Shown here piece after piece: positions 1-6,565 of a stretch of DNA of 14,600 nucleotides (within the stretch, counting starts at the first letter, position 1; each line of letters starts with the position of its first letter). Under the pieces are notes generated by a model. The model searched no databases and had not been told where the DNA came from. It worked only from the letters and a program-made list of their open reading frames with translations. The translations under genes and the position numbers were made by a program. This stretch comes from Bacillota bacterium (GTDB lineage Bacteria; Bacillota; Sulfobacillia; JAJZYS01; JAJYTV01), in NCBI GenBank assembly GCA_021806845.1, contig JAKAPV010000050.1, positions 1-14,600 of the forward strand, written 5' to 3'.

Positions 1-1
1 C

Positions 2-430
2 GGCATGATCCTCAGCGCCGTTTTCGCCTATCTCTGGGGCGAGCGCCTGGAGCGCAAGACCTGGGTGCCCATCTCGGCCGTGCTCACCCTCTTGGGCGGC
101 GTGCTGGTCGCGCTCGGCAGCACGAACTTCCTCTTCAGCGTGATCGGCGCGATGGTCATCTTCTTCGGCTTCAACCTCTGGATCCCGGTCGCCTACAGCT
201 GGTCGACGGAGAACTTCCCGACGCGCGCCCGCACCACCGGCTTCGCGCTCGTGGATGGGATCGGCCACGTCGGCGGAGGGGTAGGGATCATCCTGATCGC
301 GCCCCTGCTCCCGCACCTCTCGGTGCTGGAGGCGATGCTGCTGATCGGATCGTTCCTCGTCGTGGGCGCGATCATCGCCCAGTTCGGCGTCAACACGCGC
401 GGCCGGGTGCTCGAGGAGGTCTCCCCCTGA
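2..430 (+). CDS. MFS transporter, C-terminal part (5' truncated by window edge)
   Basis: This is the last ~143 residues of a major facilitator superfamily permease; the frame is open to the left edge, so the true start lies outside. About four hydrophobic helices are visible. Two family signs stand out. A basic/acidic cytoplasmic loop (GERLERKTW) sits where the loop 8-9 DRxGRR-like motif occurs. An E-N-F-P-T-R-A-R-x-T-G motif, about residues 69-79 counting from the ATG at position 5, is typical of sugar/organic-acid porters after helix 10. Helices 11-12 follow and the protein ends in a short charged tail. The substrate cannot be told from this part. A perfect terminator-like hairpin begins 37 bp after the stop, so this is probably the end of an upstream operon. 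Confidence 0.85.
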   Translation, partial: GMILSAVFAYLWGERLERKTWVPISAVLTLLGGVLVALGSTNFLFSVIGAMVIFFGFNLWIPVAYSWSTENFPTRARTTGFALVDGIGHVGGGVGIILIAPLLPHLSVLEAMLLIGSFLVVGAIIAQFGVNTRGRVLEEVSP

Positions 431-467
431 ACGTGCCTGACTATGGCCTGCGCTAGCGCGTCGAGAT

Positions 468-508
468 AGAGCGGCGGCCCGACCCCTGAGGGGTTGGGCC
501 GCCGCTCT
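468..508 (+). terminator. Strong hairpin after the MFS gene, likely terminator
   Basis: Bases 468-486 pair with 490-508 around the 3-nt loop TGA at 487-489. The stem has 18 Watson-Crick pairs plus one G-T wobble (481/495), with no mismatch. It lies 37 bp after the MFS stop. No U-run follows, so it is either a terminator of a high-GC type or an mRNA 3'-end stabiliser. Confidence 0.75.
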
Positions 509-775
509 CTGCATTGCCGGATCTGCCGAAGTGCGTCGGGGCAGGGCAGGGACTCTCGTGCACCGCCCTGCTCGGCTGTCTGGGAGGATCTGCGAAGCCG
601 CGACCAGAAGACTGACATAGACCGGGCGTTGGAGTAGAGTGGGCACGCTGGTCGCGCGACGGGCGAGCATCGCTTGTGGAAACGCAGAGCCGATCCGGGA
701 AACCGTTCTGGCTCCGCATGAGTCACGACCAAGCTCTGGGCCGATGTCGCTGCTGGCATCGAAAGCGAGGCATGC
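509..775. other. Non-coding gap before the TPR gene
   Basis: No convincing coding frame is seen here; antisense frames that cross it have poor protein character and no SD. It holds the predicted promoter at 612-640 and a small GNRA-type hairpin. In that hairpin 684-698 pairs imperfectly with 703-717 around a GAAA tetraloop at 699-702, with an A-C mismatch near the base and an internal loop. No known riboswitch core or tRNA was recognised. Confidence 0.5.
612..640 (+). promoter_or_regulatory. Predicted sigma70-type promoter for the TPR operon
   Basis: CTGACA (612-617, 5 of 6 matches to the -35 consensus) is followed after exactly 17 bp by TAGAGT (635-640, 4 of 6 to the -10). It would give a leader of about 130 nt before the TPR gene. 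The prediction rests on consensus matching only. Confidence 0.4.
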
Positions 776-1288
776 ATGACCGCACTGGAAGAGGGACTCG
801 GGCTGCGCGGGGCCGGTAAGCCCCTCGAGGCGCTGGCCGCGCTTCGGCGCGCCACGCGTGAGGAACCGGAGAACGCGGAGGCATGGTACTGGTTCGGCGC
901 GACGCAGGACGAGCTTGGCATGGAGTCGACTGCCGTTCCGTGCTATCGCGAGGCGCTGCGGCTCGGGTGCGCAGAGTCAGCGGACGCCCATGCCTTCCTC
1001 GCAAGCTCACTGCAAAAGACGTGGAACGCAGCGGGCGGCTACGGACATATCCAGCGGGCGCTCGCGGAGAAGCCCGGCGACCCGCTCTACCATTTCATCC
1101 TCGGGAATATCCTCGCCGACCTCCGCCGCTGGACCGAAGCGGAGATGGCGTACCGGGAGGCGCTGCGCATCGACCCAGAGCGGGGCATCGCCTGGCATCG
1201 GCTCGGGCAGCTGCTCGGTGCCGCAGGCCGGCAGGCGGAGGCTTGGGAAGCCTATCAGATGGCATACCGGTACGGGGACGGATTCTAG
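776..1288 (+). CDS. TPR-repeat protein
   Basis: A 170-residue protein made almost entirely of tetratricopeptide repeats; no signal peptide or membrane helix. About five 34-residue units can be read, beginning near residues 2, 36, 70, 104 and 138. They show the usual pattern of W/Y-x2-L/F-G near the start, A at the helix turn and Y-x-x-A-L near the end (for example AEMAYREALRIDP in the fourth). TPR arrays are protein-binding scaffolds; nothing shows the partner. The ATG at 776 has GAGG at 767-770, five bases upstream. A second ATG at 772 is out of frame. It leads a run of closely spaced + strand genes, with the DUF4149-like gene 31 bp downstream. Confidence 0.85.
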   Translation: MTALEEGLGLRGAGKPLEALAALRRATREEPENAEAWYWFGATQDELGMESTAVPCYREALRLGCAESADAHAFLASSLQKTWNAAGGYGHIQRALAEKPGDPLYHFILGNILADLRRWTEAEMAYREALRIDPERGIAWHRLGQLLGAAGRQAEAWEAYQMAYRYGDGF

Positions 1289-1319
1289 CGGCCACCATCT
1301 CTCCGGGGAGGCGTCTCCA

Positions 1320-1727
1320 CTGCGCATACTCTATGCCGGCGTTGCGGGCTTCCTGATCGGCGTCTCCGCCTTCTTTACGTTCGTCGTCCCGCAGGTCGCC
1401 TTCTCGGTCCTGGGCGCGGGACAGCTCGGGCCGTTCCTCGCCGCGGTGTTTCCGCGCTTCTACGCGATCGTCGCGGCCGGGGCGACGGTGCTGGCGGTCC
1501 TCGGATTCCTGCTGCCCTCGCGCGGACGCCTGGAGATCGTCTGGCCCACCGTGGCGCTCGCGCTGACGCTGCTCGCCTGGCTCTGGCTGCTGCCGGCCGT
1601 GAATCGGGCGATCGGCACGCCGGCCTTCGGCGCCCTGCATGGCCTGAGCCTCGGCCTGGACCTCGTGGCGATGGTGCTTTGGCTCCTCGCGCTGCTTGCC
1701 GCGTTCCTGCGCGCAGACCGCGCCTAG
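1320..1727 (+). CDS. DUF4149-like (TMEM205-type) membrane protein, probable CTG start
   Basis: A ~135-residue protein with four hydrophobic helices, resembling the DUF4149/TMEM205 family. It has an early F-F-T-F-V-V-P-Q-V-A-F segment, a central F-P-R-F-Y and a late F-x-x-L-H-x-x-S segment, all typical of the family. No function is established for bacterial members. The start is odd: between the TPR stop and the first conserved residues there is no in-frame ATG, GTG or TTG. A strong SD (GGGGAGG, 1305-1311) lies eight bases before an in-frame CTG at 1320, giving a normal N-terminus directly followed by helix 1. I therefore call CTG as the start. The frame stays open far upstream, overlapping the TPR gene, but that part has no membrane or protein character. 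The stop is 26 bp before the next start. Confidence 0.65.
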   Translation: MRILYAGVAGFLIGVSAFFTFVVPQVAFSVLGAGQLGPFLAAVFPRFYAIVAAGATVLAVLGFLLPSRGRLEIVWPTVALALTLLAWLWLLPAVNRAIGTPAFGALHGLSLGLDLVAMVLWLLALLAAFLRADRA

Positions 1728-1753
1728 ACCGGCGGCGGAAAGAAGGCGAAAGA

Positions 1754-2302
1754 TTGTTTCCTGTCACGCTGCGCGGCCAGCGGGTGACGCTGCGCGAGTT
1801 CACTGCGGAGGACTTCCCTGCCGTGCACAGCTACGGCGGCGATCCCGAGGTGACGCGCTACACGCTCTGGGGACCGAACGAGCCGGAGGACACGCGCGGA
1901 TTTCTCGCTTGGGCCATGCAATCGGCCCGCGCGGAGCCGCGCACGGACTACTCGCTCGCCGCGCAGGTAGATGGCGAGCTCGTTGGCGGCGCCCATCTCG
2001 CGATCCTCAGCGGCGTGCACGCCGCCGGGGACATCGGGTATGTGCTGCGCCGCGACCGCTGGGGGGAAGGGCTCGCGCAGGAGGCGGCGCGCCTCGTGCT
2101 GCGCCTTGGCTTTCAGGAGCTCGGCCTGCATCGCGTGCAGGCCACCTGCGATCCCCAAAACGCCGCATCGCGGCATGTGCTCGAACGGATCGGCATGCGG
2201 CAGGAGGGGCATCTGCGGGAGAACTTCCTCGTGCGCGGGCGCTGGCGCGACTCGCTGCTCTACGCCGTGCTCCGCGGGGAGTGGGAGGCAGACCTGCGCT
2301 AG
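1754..2302 (+). CDS. GNAT-family N-acetyltransferase (RimJ/RimL-like)
   Basis: A complete 182-residue acetyltransferase of the Acetyltransf_3 type. The N-terminus (V-T-L-R-E-F-x-x-E-D) is the usual first strand/helix. An acidic-aromatic region follows, then strand 4 (DIGYVLR) and the acetyl-CoA pyrophosphate loop R-W-G-E-G-L-A (residues 102-108). The C-terminal part has the signature H-R-V-Q-A-x-C-D-P-x-N-x-A-S-x-x-V-L-E-R-I-G-M (about 126-148). Family members acetylate ribosomal-protein N-termini, antibiotics or small amines; this sequence does not say which. The start is TTG at 1754, supported by AGAAGG at 1741-1746 with a 7-base spacer. A longer in-frame start upstream would overlap the DUF4149-like gene and lacks family similarity. 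It is probably co-transcribed with its neighbours. Confidence 0.85.
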   Translation: MFPVTLRGQRVTLREFTAEDFPAVHSYGGDPEVTRYTLWGPNEPEDTRGFLAWAMQSARAEPRTDYSLAAQVDGELVGGAHLAILSGVHAAGDIGYVLRRDRWGEGLAQEAARLVLRLGFQELGLHRVQATCDPQNAASRHVLERIGMRQEGHLRENFLVRGRWRDSLLYAVLRGEWEADLR

Positions 2303-2354
2303 GCATGGGCGCCCGGGGGCCAGCATAGGTTCTCTGGCCGACTCGACCGGGGGA

Positions 2355-2972
2355 ATGCATCTGGACGCCCTCCTTGTACTGTCGTTCGCCGCAATGCTCG
2401 TCGCCGTCGTCCACTCCGCCATGCCGGACCACTGGGTGCCGCTCGCGATCGTCGCGCGGGGCGCCCGCTGGACCATCTCGCGCACGGCGCGCGTCAGCCT
2501 CCTGGCCGGCCTGGGACATGTCGGGGGCTCGCTCATCCTGGGCATCGCGATTGGCGCAATCATGCCTCTGGGACCGGATGCGCCGCTGCAGGAAGGCCGG
2601 CTGATCGGCTCGCTGCTGGTCGCCACAGGAATCTCTCTCTACGTCTACAGCAGGCTCGGGCGGCGGCGAGGAAAGCTGCGGCGCGCACCGCCGCGTTCGC
2701 TCGCCCAGATGGTTGTGCCGTTCGGCGTCGCGGCATCCCCGAACCTTGCCATCGTGCCGGTCGCGATGGCGGCAGCGGGACTCGGCTGGACCGCACTGGC
2801 TGTCTGCCTCGTCGCGTTCGCCGCGGGCACGCTCGCGACATTCCTTGTGCTCACGGTGCTGGGGACGCTTGGAGGCTACCTCGTCGAGTGGCCGTGGCTG
2901 GAGCGCAACGGCGACAGCGTGTCGGCGGGCCTGCTCGTGGCGATCGGCATCATCGCCTTGTTCGCCCTGTAG
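2355..2972 (+). CDS. NicO/NiCoT-like polytopic membrane protein (putative Ni/Co transporter)
   Basis: A 205-residue, about six-helix membrane protein. Helix 1 ends with H-S-A-M-P-D-H (residues 20-26), an exact H-x4-D-H, the metal-binding signature of nickel/cobalt transporters (NiCoT, RcnA/NicO, UreH-like proteins). A second conserved-looking histidine lies in G-L-G-H-V-G-G (His55), where these families have a GLGH/SLGH motif. A basic cytoplasmic loop (about 98-115) separates two halves. From family knowledge it would move Ni2+/Co2+ or a similar substrate. No nickel enzyme or metal sensor is nearby, so the substrate is inferred. The ATG at 2355 is needed to keep the H-x4-D-H helix. The purine-rich GGGGGA before it sits unusually close, so a start slightly upstream is possible. 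Confidence 0.6.
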   Translation: MHLDALLVLSFAAMLVAVVHSAMPDHWVPLAIVARGARWTISRTARVSLLAGLGHVGGSLILGIAIGAIMPLGPDAPLQEGRLIGSLLVATGISLYVYSRLGRRRGKLRRAPPRSLAQMVVPFGVAASPNLAIVPVAMAAAGLGWTALAVCLVAFAAGTLATFLVLTVLGTLGGYLVEWPWLERNGDSVSAGLLVAIGIIALFAL

Positions 2973-3102
2973 AGGGGCTGGCTGACACGGGCGTGGCCCG
3001 ATTGGGGCGGCGCGGGACCGAACGGACCAGGGCCCCCCGCGCGGAGGTCGCGAATTGCGAGCGTGCCGGCCCTGGGCGTCCACGGGCCGCCAGCCTGGGG
3101 CG

Positions 3103-3108
3103 TACAAT
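3103..3108 (+). promoter_or_regulatory. Possible -10 element before the DUF4870 gene
   Basis: TACAAT matches the sigma70 -10 consensus at 5 of 6 positions and stands out in GC-rich sequence. It lies 88 bp before the DUF4870 start. No good -35 is present at 16-18 bp, so this is weak evidence for a separate promoter. Confidence 0.25.
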
Positions 3109-3195
3109 CACAGTGACCGGATCCCGCGGTCCGGCACATATGCGAGGGAGGGAGCCGCCCGGGCCGGCTGAGGGCGGCAGCCCGGAGCGGCGGCA

Positions 3196-3603
3196 GTGAT
3201 GGCAGATGCTTCGCACCCCTCGGAGCGCGAACGCGCATGGGTTGCGGCCATGCACGCCACGTCACTTCTCGGTTTTCTGATCCCGCTCGGCAACGTCATC
3301 GCTCCCCTCGTCCTCTGGCTGATCGCCCGCCGAACCAGCCCGTTCGTCGACGAGCAGGGGCGCGAGGCACTGAACTTCAACCTGTCGATCGCTCTCTACG
3401 CGGTGATCGCCGGCATCCTCATCCTACTTCCGGTCGGTCTCGTCATCCTGATCGCGACAGCCGGGATGCTGCTCGTGCTGCCGATCGTCGCGACCGTGCA
3501 GGGCGCGCGCGGCCAGGAGTTCCATTACCCGGCGGCCATCGGCTTCATTCGTTGGACAGCGGTGCCAAGGGGCGCACAGCCGCCGGAACGGACGGCTGCC
3601 TGA
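3196..3603 (+). CDS. DUF4870 domain-containing (Tic20-like) membrane protein
   Basis: A 135-residue small membrane protein of the DUF4870 family. It has a soluble N-terminus (SERERAWVAAMHATSLLGF), a first helix ending in V-L-W-L-I-A-R-R, then the family hallmark S-P-F-V-D-E-Q-G-R-E-A-L-N-F-N-L-S (about 48-64). Two more helices, partly fused, follow, with a short cytoplasmic tail. These proteins resemble Tic20-type four-helix proteins and have no settled role. The start is either GTG 3196 or ATG 3199, which are adjacent codons. GGAG at 3184-3187 is 8 bases before the GTG, the better spacing. The gene is 223 bp after the NicO-like gene and is followed 4 bp after its stop by a terminator-like hairpin, so it ends a transcription unit. 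Confidence 0.85.
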   Translation: MMADASHPSERERAWVAAMHATSLLGFLIPLGNVIAPLVLWLIARRTSPFVDEQGREALNFNLSIALYAVIAGILILLPVGLVILIATAGMLLVLPIVATVQGARGQEFHYPAAIGFIRWTAVPRGAQPPERTAA

Positions 3604-3607
3604 ACGA

Positions 3608-3633
3608 AGCGGCGCGGCTTTGGCCGCGCCGCT
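3608..3633 (+). terminator. Hairpin terminator after the DUF4870 gene
   Basis: Bases 3608-3618 pair perfectly with 3623-3633 (11 bp, almost all G-C) around the loop TTTG. It begins 4 bases after the stop. No U-tract follows. Confidence 0.7.
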
Positions 3634-3681
3634 GCACGTCCGTGGTGCCCGAAGAGGAATCCGCGAAATGGCGGACGTGCA
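3633..3681. repeat. 10-bp perfect inverted repeat upstream of the FAD oxidoreductase
   Basis: TGCACGTCCG (3633-3642) is repeated in reverse complement at 3672-3681, 29 bp away. It touches the terminator hairpin on its left and lies about 140 bp before the oxidoreductase start. It could be an operator or a long-loop hairpin; by itself it proves neither. Confidence 0.35.
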
Positions 3682-3821
3682 CGCAGCAAGCGGGCGGTCC
3701 CGCTGCGCGAGGTTTCGCACCGGGCCCGCCGCGCGTGAAGGGCTGAGCGTCCGCCGCAGCGAACACTCCGGCGCCGGCCGTGTCGTGGGGTGCGGCCCCC
3801 GCCGGCGGAGGAGTGGTCGCG

Positions 3822-4979
3822 GTGCAGCGCTTCGATGTGCTGGTCATCGGAGGCGGCGTGATCGGTCAGGCGACGGCGTTCCAGCTGCTCACGGCGGACC
3901 CCGCACTCAGGGTCGGCGTGCTCGAGCGCGATCCGACCTATGCGGGCGCGAGCTCCGGTCTCAGCGTCGGCGGGATCCGCCAGCAGTTCGGGACCGCGAT
4001 CAATGTGCGGATCGCCCGCGATTCCGTGCGCTTCTACGAACGTGCAAAGGAACACCTGGGCGAAGCGGCCGAGATCGGGCTGCGCCAGCAGGGCTATCTC
4101 TTCCTCGCGACCGACGAGACGTGGCCGCTCTTCCGCGCGCGGGCCTCGCTCGCAAGGGCGCAAGGGGTGCCGGTGGAACTGCTTACGCCGCAAGACGCGG
4201 CACGACTCGTTCCGGGCCTCTACGTCGACGACCTCGCCGGCGCGAGCTTTTGCCATACGGACGGCTACCTCGATCCGCAGGGCGTGCTCGCCGCCTTCCG
4301 CGGCGCTGCCCTGCGCCTGGGCGCACAGCCGCTGACGGGCGAGGCCGCTGGCTTCATCGCCGCCGGCGGGCGCATCGATGCCGTACGCCCGCGCGCTGGC
4401 GAAGCGCTCTACGCCGAGCGCTTCGTGCTGGCGGCGGGCGCATGGACCGGCCGTCTCGCGGCGCTGCTCGGCGCGGAGCTGCCGGTACGGCCTCTGCGCC
4501 GGCAGGTGCATCTCGTGATGCCGAAAGAGCCGCTCGGCGAAGTGCCCCTGACCATCGACCCGAGCGGCCTGCACTTCCGCCCGGAGTCCGGGGGCCGCCT
4601 GATCGTCGCGCACCAGACTGCGGGAGACGGCTACGACCTGCCGCTCGACTGGGACCGCGGCGCCTTCCTCGAGGAACTGTGGGAGCCGCTCGCGCGCCGC
4701 GTGCCTTCGCTCGCGGAGCTGCGGCTGGAACGGGGCTGGTCGGGCTATTACGATGACAACGTCCTCGACCACAACGCGATCGTCGGGCTGCTGCCCGGCG
4801 CGCAGAACGCGTTTGTCGCAACGGGCTTTTCCGGGCATGGCCTGATGCAGTGCCCGGCTGTGACGCGCGGCCTCGCGGAACTGATGCTCTATGGTTCATA
4901 CCGTAGCCTCGATCTCTCGGCGCTGTCGCCGCAGCGCTTTGCGCGCGGTGAACTGCTTTTGGAGCCCGCGGTGATCTGA
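3822..4979 (+). CDS. FAD-dependent oxidoreductase, DAO family (FOXRED1/sarcosine oxidase-like)
   Basis: A 385-residue flavoprotein of the glycine/D-amino-acid oxidase family, normal length. The N-terminus is a Rossmann fold with G-G-G-V-I-G (residues 10-15) and an acidic residue closing strand 2 (Glu35), the FAD ADP-binding signature. A G-G-I-R-Q-Q-F motif follows, typical of FOXRED1-like and sarcosine-oxidase-like proteins. H-T-D-G-Y-L-D-P lies mid-protein, and G-F-S-G-H-G-L-M-Q-C-P near the C-terminus (from residue 335) is the isoalloxazine-side loop. Family members oxidise amines or N-methyl amino acids using O2 or a quinone; the substrate is not determinable. Start GTG 3822 has GGAGGAG at 3807-3813 (8-base spacer). 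An earlier GTG at 3813 overlaps the SD. There is no signal peptide, so it is cytosolic or membrane-peripheral. The decarboxylase follows 155 bp later. Confidence 0.85.
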   Translation: MQRFDVLVIGGGVIGQATAFQLLTADPALRVGVLERDPTYAGASSGLSVGGIRQQFGTAINVRIARDSVRFYERAKEHLGEAAEIGLRQQGYLFLATDETWPLFRARASLARAQGVPVELLTPQDAARLVPGLYVDDLAGASFCHTDGYLDPQGVLAAFRGAALRLGAQPLTGEAAGFIAAGGRIDAVRPRAGEALYAERFVLAAGAWTGRLAALLGAELPVRPLRRQVHLVMPKEPLGEVPLTIDPSGLHFRPESGGRLIVAHQTAGDGYDLPLDWDRGAFLEELWEPLARRVPSLAELRLERGWSGYYDDNVLDHNAIVGLLPGAQNAFVATGFSGHGLMQCPAVTRGLAELMLYGSYRSLDLSALSPQRFARGELLLEPAVI

Positions 4980-5042
4980 AGGCCGAGGTACGCGCGGGCC
5001 CTGCGGGCGTGCGCCAGGTGGATCGCGCTGCAGTTTTGGCGG

Positions 5043-5091
5043 ATGCGGCCTGCGCCCTGCGCGGGCCGCATCTGCGCAGGGTCGGCCCTGC
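5043..5091 (+). terminator. Tandem hairpins between oxidoreductase and decarboxylase genes
   Basis: The first hairpin pairs 5043-5055 with 5059-5071 (13 bp, one G-T wobble, loop CCT). The second pairs 5076-5081 with 5086-5091 (6 bp, loop TCGG). They lie in the 155-bp intercistronic gap, closer to the decarboxylase, with no U-tract. They may be an attenuator, a terminator or an mRNA processing/stabilising element that uncouples expression of the two genes. Confidence 0.45.
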
Positions 5092-5134
5092 ACCTGTCGA
5101 ACTCAAGGGCGATCAGGCCGCGAGGAGGATGCCG

Positions 5135-6562
5135 GTGCGCTATCCCTTGGAACCGGGCCGGGCCGAAATGGCGGAACTCGCCCAGCAGGTGCTGGAGCGG
5201 GCGATCGAGTTCATCGACCAACTGCCGGAGCACCCGGCCAGCATCGAAGGCGTGCCGCCCGCGGAGATCGCGGCGCTGCAGCGCCGGCTGCTCATGCCGC
5301 CCGGCGAGCAGCCGGGCGATCTTGCGCAGCTACTGGCGCTCGTCGAGGAGGCCGCCCAGGCGGCCGTCGAGTCGGCCGGGCCCGGTTACCTCGCCTACGT
5401 GCCAGGCGGCGGACTCTTCGCCGCGGCCGTCGCGGACCTCTACGCGCGCGCGACCAACCGCTACGTCGGGCTGTCGGCGGTGGCACCGGGGTTCGCGGCG
5501 CTCGAGTACAGCGTCGTGCGCTTTCTCTGCGAGGTCTGCGGCCTTGGCGACGGATCCGGCGGCATCCTCGTCTCCGGCGGCTCGACCGCGAATTTCGCGG
5601 CGCTGATCGCCGCGCGCCACCACCACCTCGGCGAGGAGATCGCGTCCGGCACGCTCTATGCGACGGAGGAGGCGCACCATTCGATCGCCAAGGCGGCCCG
5701 CCTCGCGGGAATTCCGCAGCGCAACCTGCGCACTGTTGCGTGCGCGGGCGACCGCCGCATGGACGTAGAGGCCGCCGCCCGCATGATCCGCAGCGACCGC
5801 GCCGCCGGCATGCGTCCATTTCTGCTGGTCGGATCGGCCGGAACGACGAACACGGGTGCGATCGATCCCCTGGACGAGATGGCGGATCTCGCGCACGACG
5901 AACGCGTCTGGCTGCACGTCGACGGCGCGTACGGCGGCGTCTTCCGCCTGACCTATCTCGGCCGCCTGAGGCTTGCCGGCATCGAGCGGGCCGACTCCGT
6001 GACGCTCGACCCGCACAAGGGCCTGTTCATGCCCTACGGCACCGGCGCCCTCGTCGTAAGGGACCTCGGGCGGCTGCGCGCCGCCCATGCGGTGTCAGGC
6101 CACTACCTGCAAGACCTCTCCGCACAGGAAGTGCCGGACTTCGCCGACCTCGGTCCGGAACTGACGCGGGAGGTGCGCGGGCTCCGGATCTGGCTGCCGC
6201 TCCATCTCTACGGGGTCGCCGCATTCCGCGCCGCGCTCGACGAGAAGCTGGATCTCGCTGAGCATGCATACCGCCGCCTGCGCGCGGAGCCACTCCTGGA
6301 CGCGGTCCTGGCGCCGCAGCTCAGCATTGTCGCCTTTCGCCTGCGGGGACGCACCGCGCAGGAGGCCGATGCGCGCGGCCGCGACGTGCTCAGGCGCGTC
6401 AATGCGGGACGGCGCGTCTTCCTTTCGAGCACGGTCGTCGACGGCCGTTTCACGCTTCGTCTGGCCATCCTGGCGCACCGCAGCCACATCGACCGCGTGG
6501 ACGAAGCGGTCGACGCGATCATCGCCGCCGCACGTGCGGCATCTGCCGAGCGATCCAATTGA
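5135..6562 (+). CDS. Group II pyridoxal-phosphate-dependent decarboxylase (aromatic-L-amino-acid decarboxylase-like)
   Basis: A complete 475-residue fold-type I PLP enzyme, the same length as aromatic amino-acid decarboxylases. Visible landmarks: the phosphate-binding S-G-G-S-T-A-N-F (147-154); E-E-A-H-H-S with the PLP-stacking histidine (His182); H-V-D-G-A-Y-G-G with the aspartate that bonds the pyridine nitrogen (Asp263); and D-P-H-K-G with the Schiff-base lysine (Lys295). All catalytic positions are intact. It should release CO2 from an L-amino acid to give an amine in the cytosol; aromatic substrates are the family norm, but the substrate is not proven. The start is set by GAGGAGG at 5122-5128: an ATG directly abuts it (5129), so GTG 5135 with a 6-base spacer is chosen. 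An amine product could feed the upstream FAD oxidoreductase (inference). Confidence 0.88.
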   Translation: MRYPLEPGRAEMAELAQQVLERAIEFIDQLPEHPASIEGVPPAEIAALQRRLLMPPGEQPGDLAQLLALVEEAAQAAVESAGPGYLAYVPGGGLFAAAVADLYARATNRYVGLSAVAPGFAALEYSVVRFLCEVCGLGDGSGGILVSGGSTANFAALIAARHHHLGEEIASGTLYATEEAHHSIAKAARLAGIPQRNLRTVACAGDRRMDVEAAARMIRSDRAAGMRPFLLVGSAGTTNTGAIDPLDEMADLAHDERVWLHVDGAYGGVFRLTYLGRLRLAGIERADSVTLDPHKGLFMPYGTGALVVRDLGRLRAAHAVSGHYLQDLSAQEVPDFADLGPELTREVRGLRIWLPLHLYGVAAFRAALDEKLDLAEHAYRRLRAEPLLDAVLAPQLSIVAFRLRGRTAQEADARGRDVLRRVNAGRRVFLSSTVVDGRFTLRLAILAHRSHIDRVDEAVDAIIAAARAASAERSN

Positions 6563-6565
6563 AAT

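Noticed and set aside
541..571. 7-bp GC-rich inverted repeat GCAGGGC/GCCCTGC
   Set aside because: Short arms with a long loop in GC-rich DNA; expected by chance and not next to a gene end.
509..775. Possible riboswitch or small RNA in the 5' gap before the TPR gene
   Set aside because: I looked for TPP, cobalamin, SAM and glycine-type cores and tRNA shape and found none; only a small GNRA hairpin remains.
858..1319. N-terminal extension of the DUF4149-like protein overlapping the TPR gene
   Set aside because: The extension is Arg/Ser-rich shadow sequence of the TPR gene. Family similarity begins only after 1320, directly behind a strong SD.
3010..3060. Possible terminator after the NicO-like gene
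   Set aside because: Only a 7-bp G/C stem with a long loop can be drawn; too weak compared with the hairpins elsewhere in the window.
1724..3107. Overlapping - strand frames of 300 and 366 codons opposite the GNAT and NicO-like genes
   Set aside because: Mirror frames of recognised genes, with no plausible ribosome site or protein character.
3525..4838. Long open frame (437 codons) on the - strand opposite the FAD oxidoreductase
   Set aside because: It is the antisense of an intact, motif-rich flavoprotein gene. The translation is Arg/Glu/Gln-rich low-complexity with no SD or family motif; such frames are expected in GC-rich DNA.
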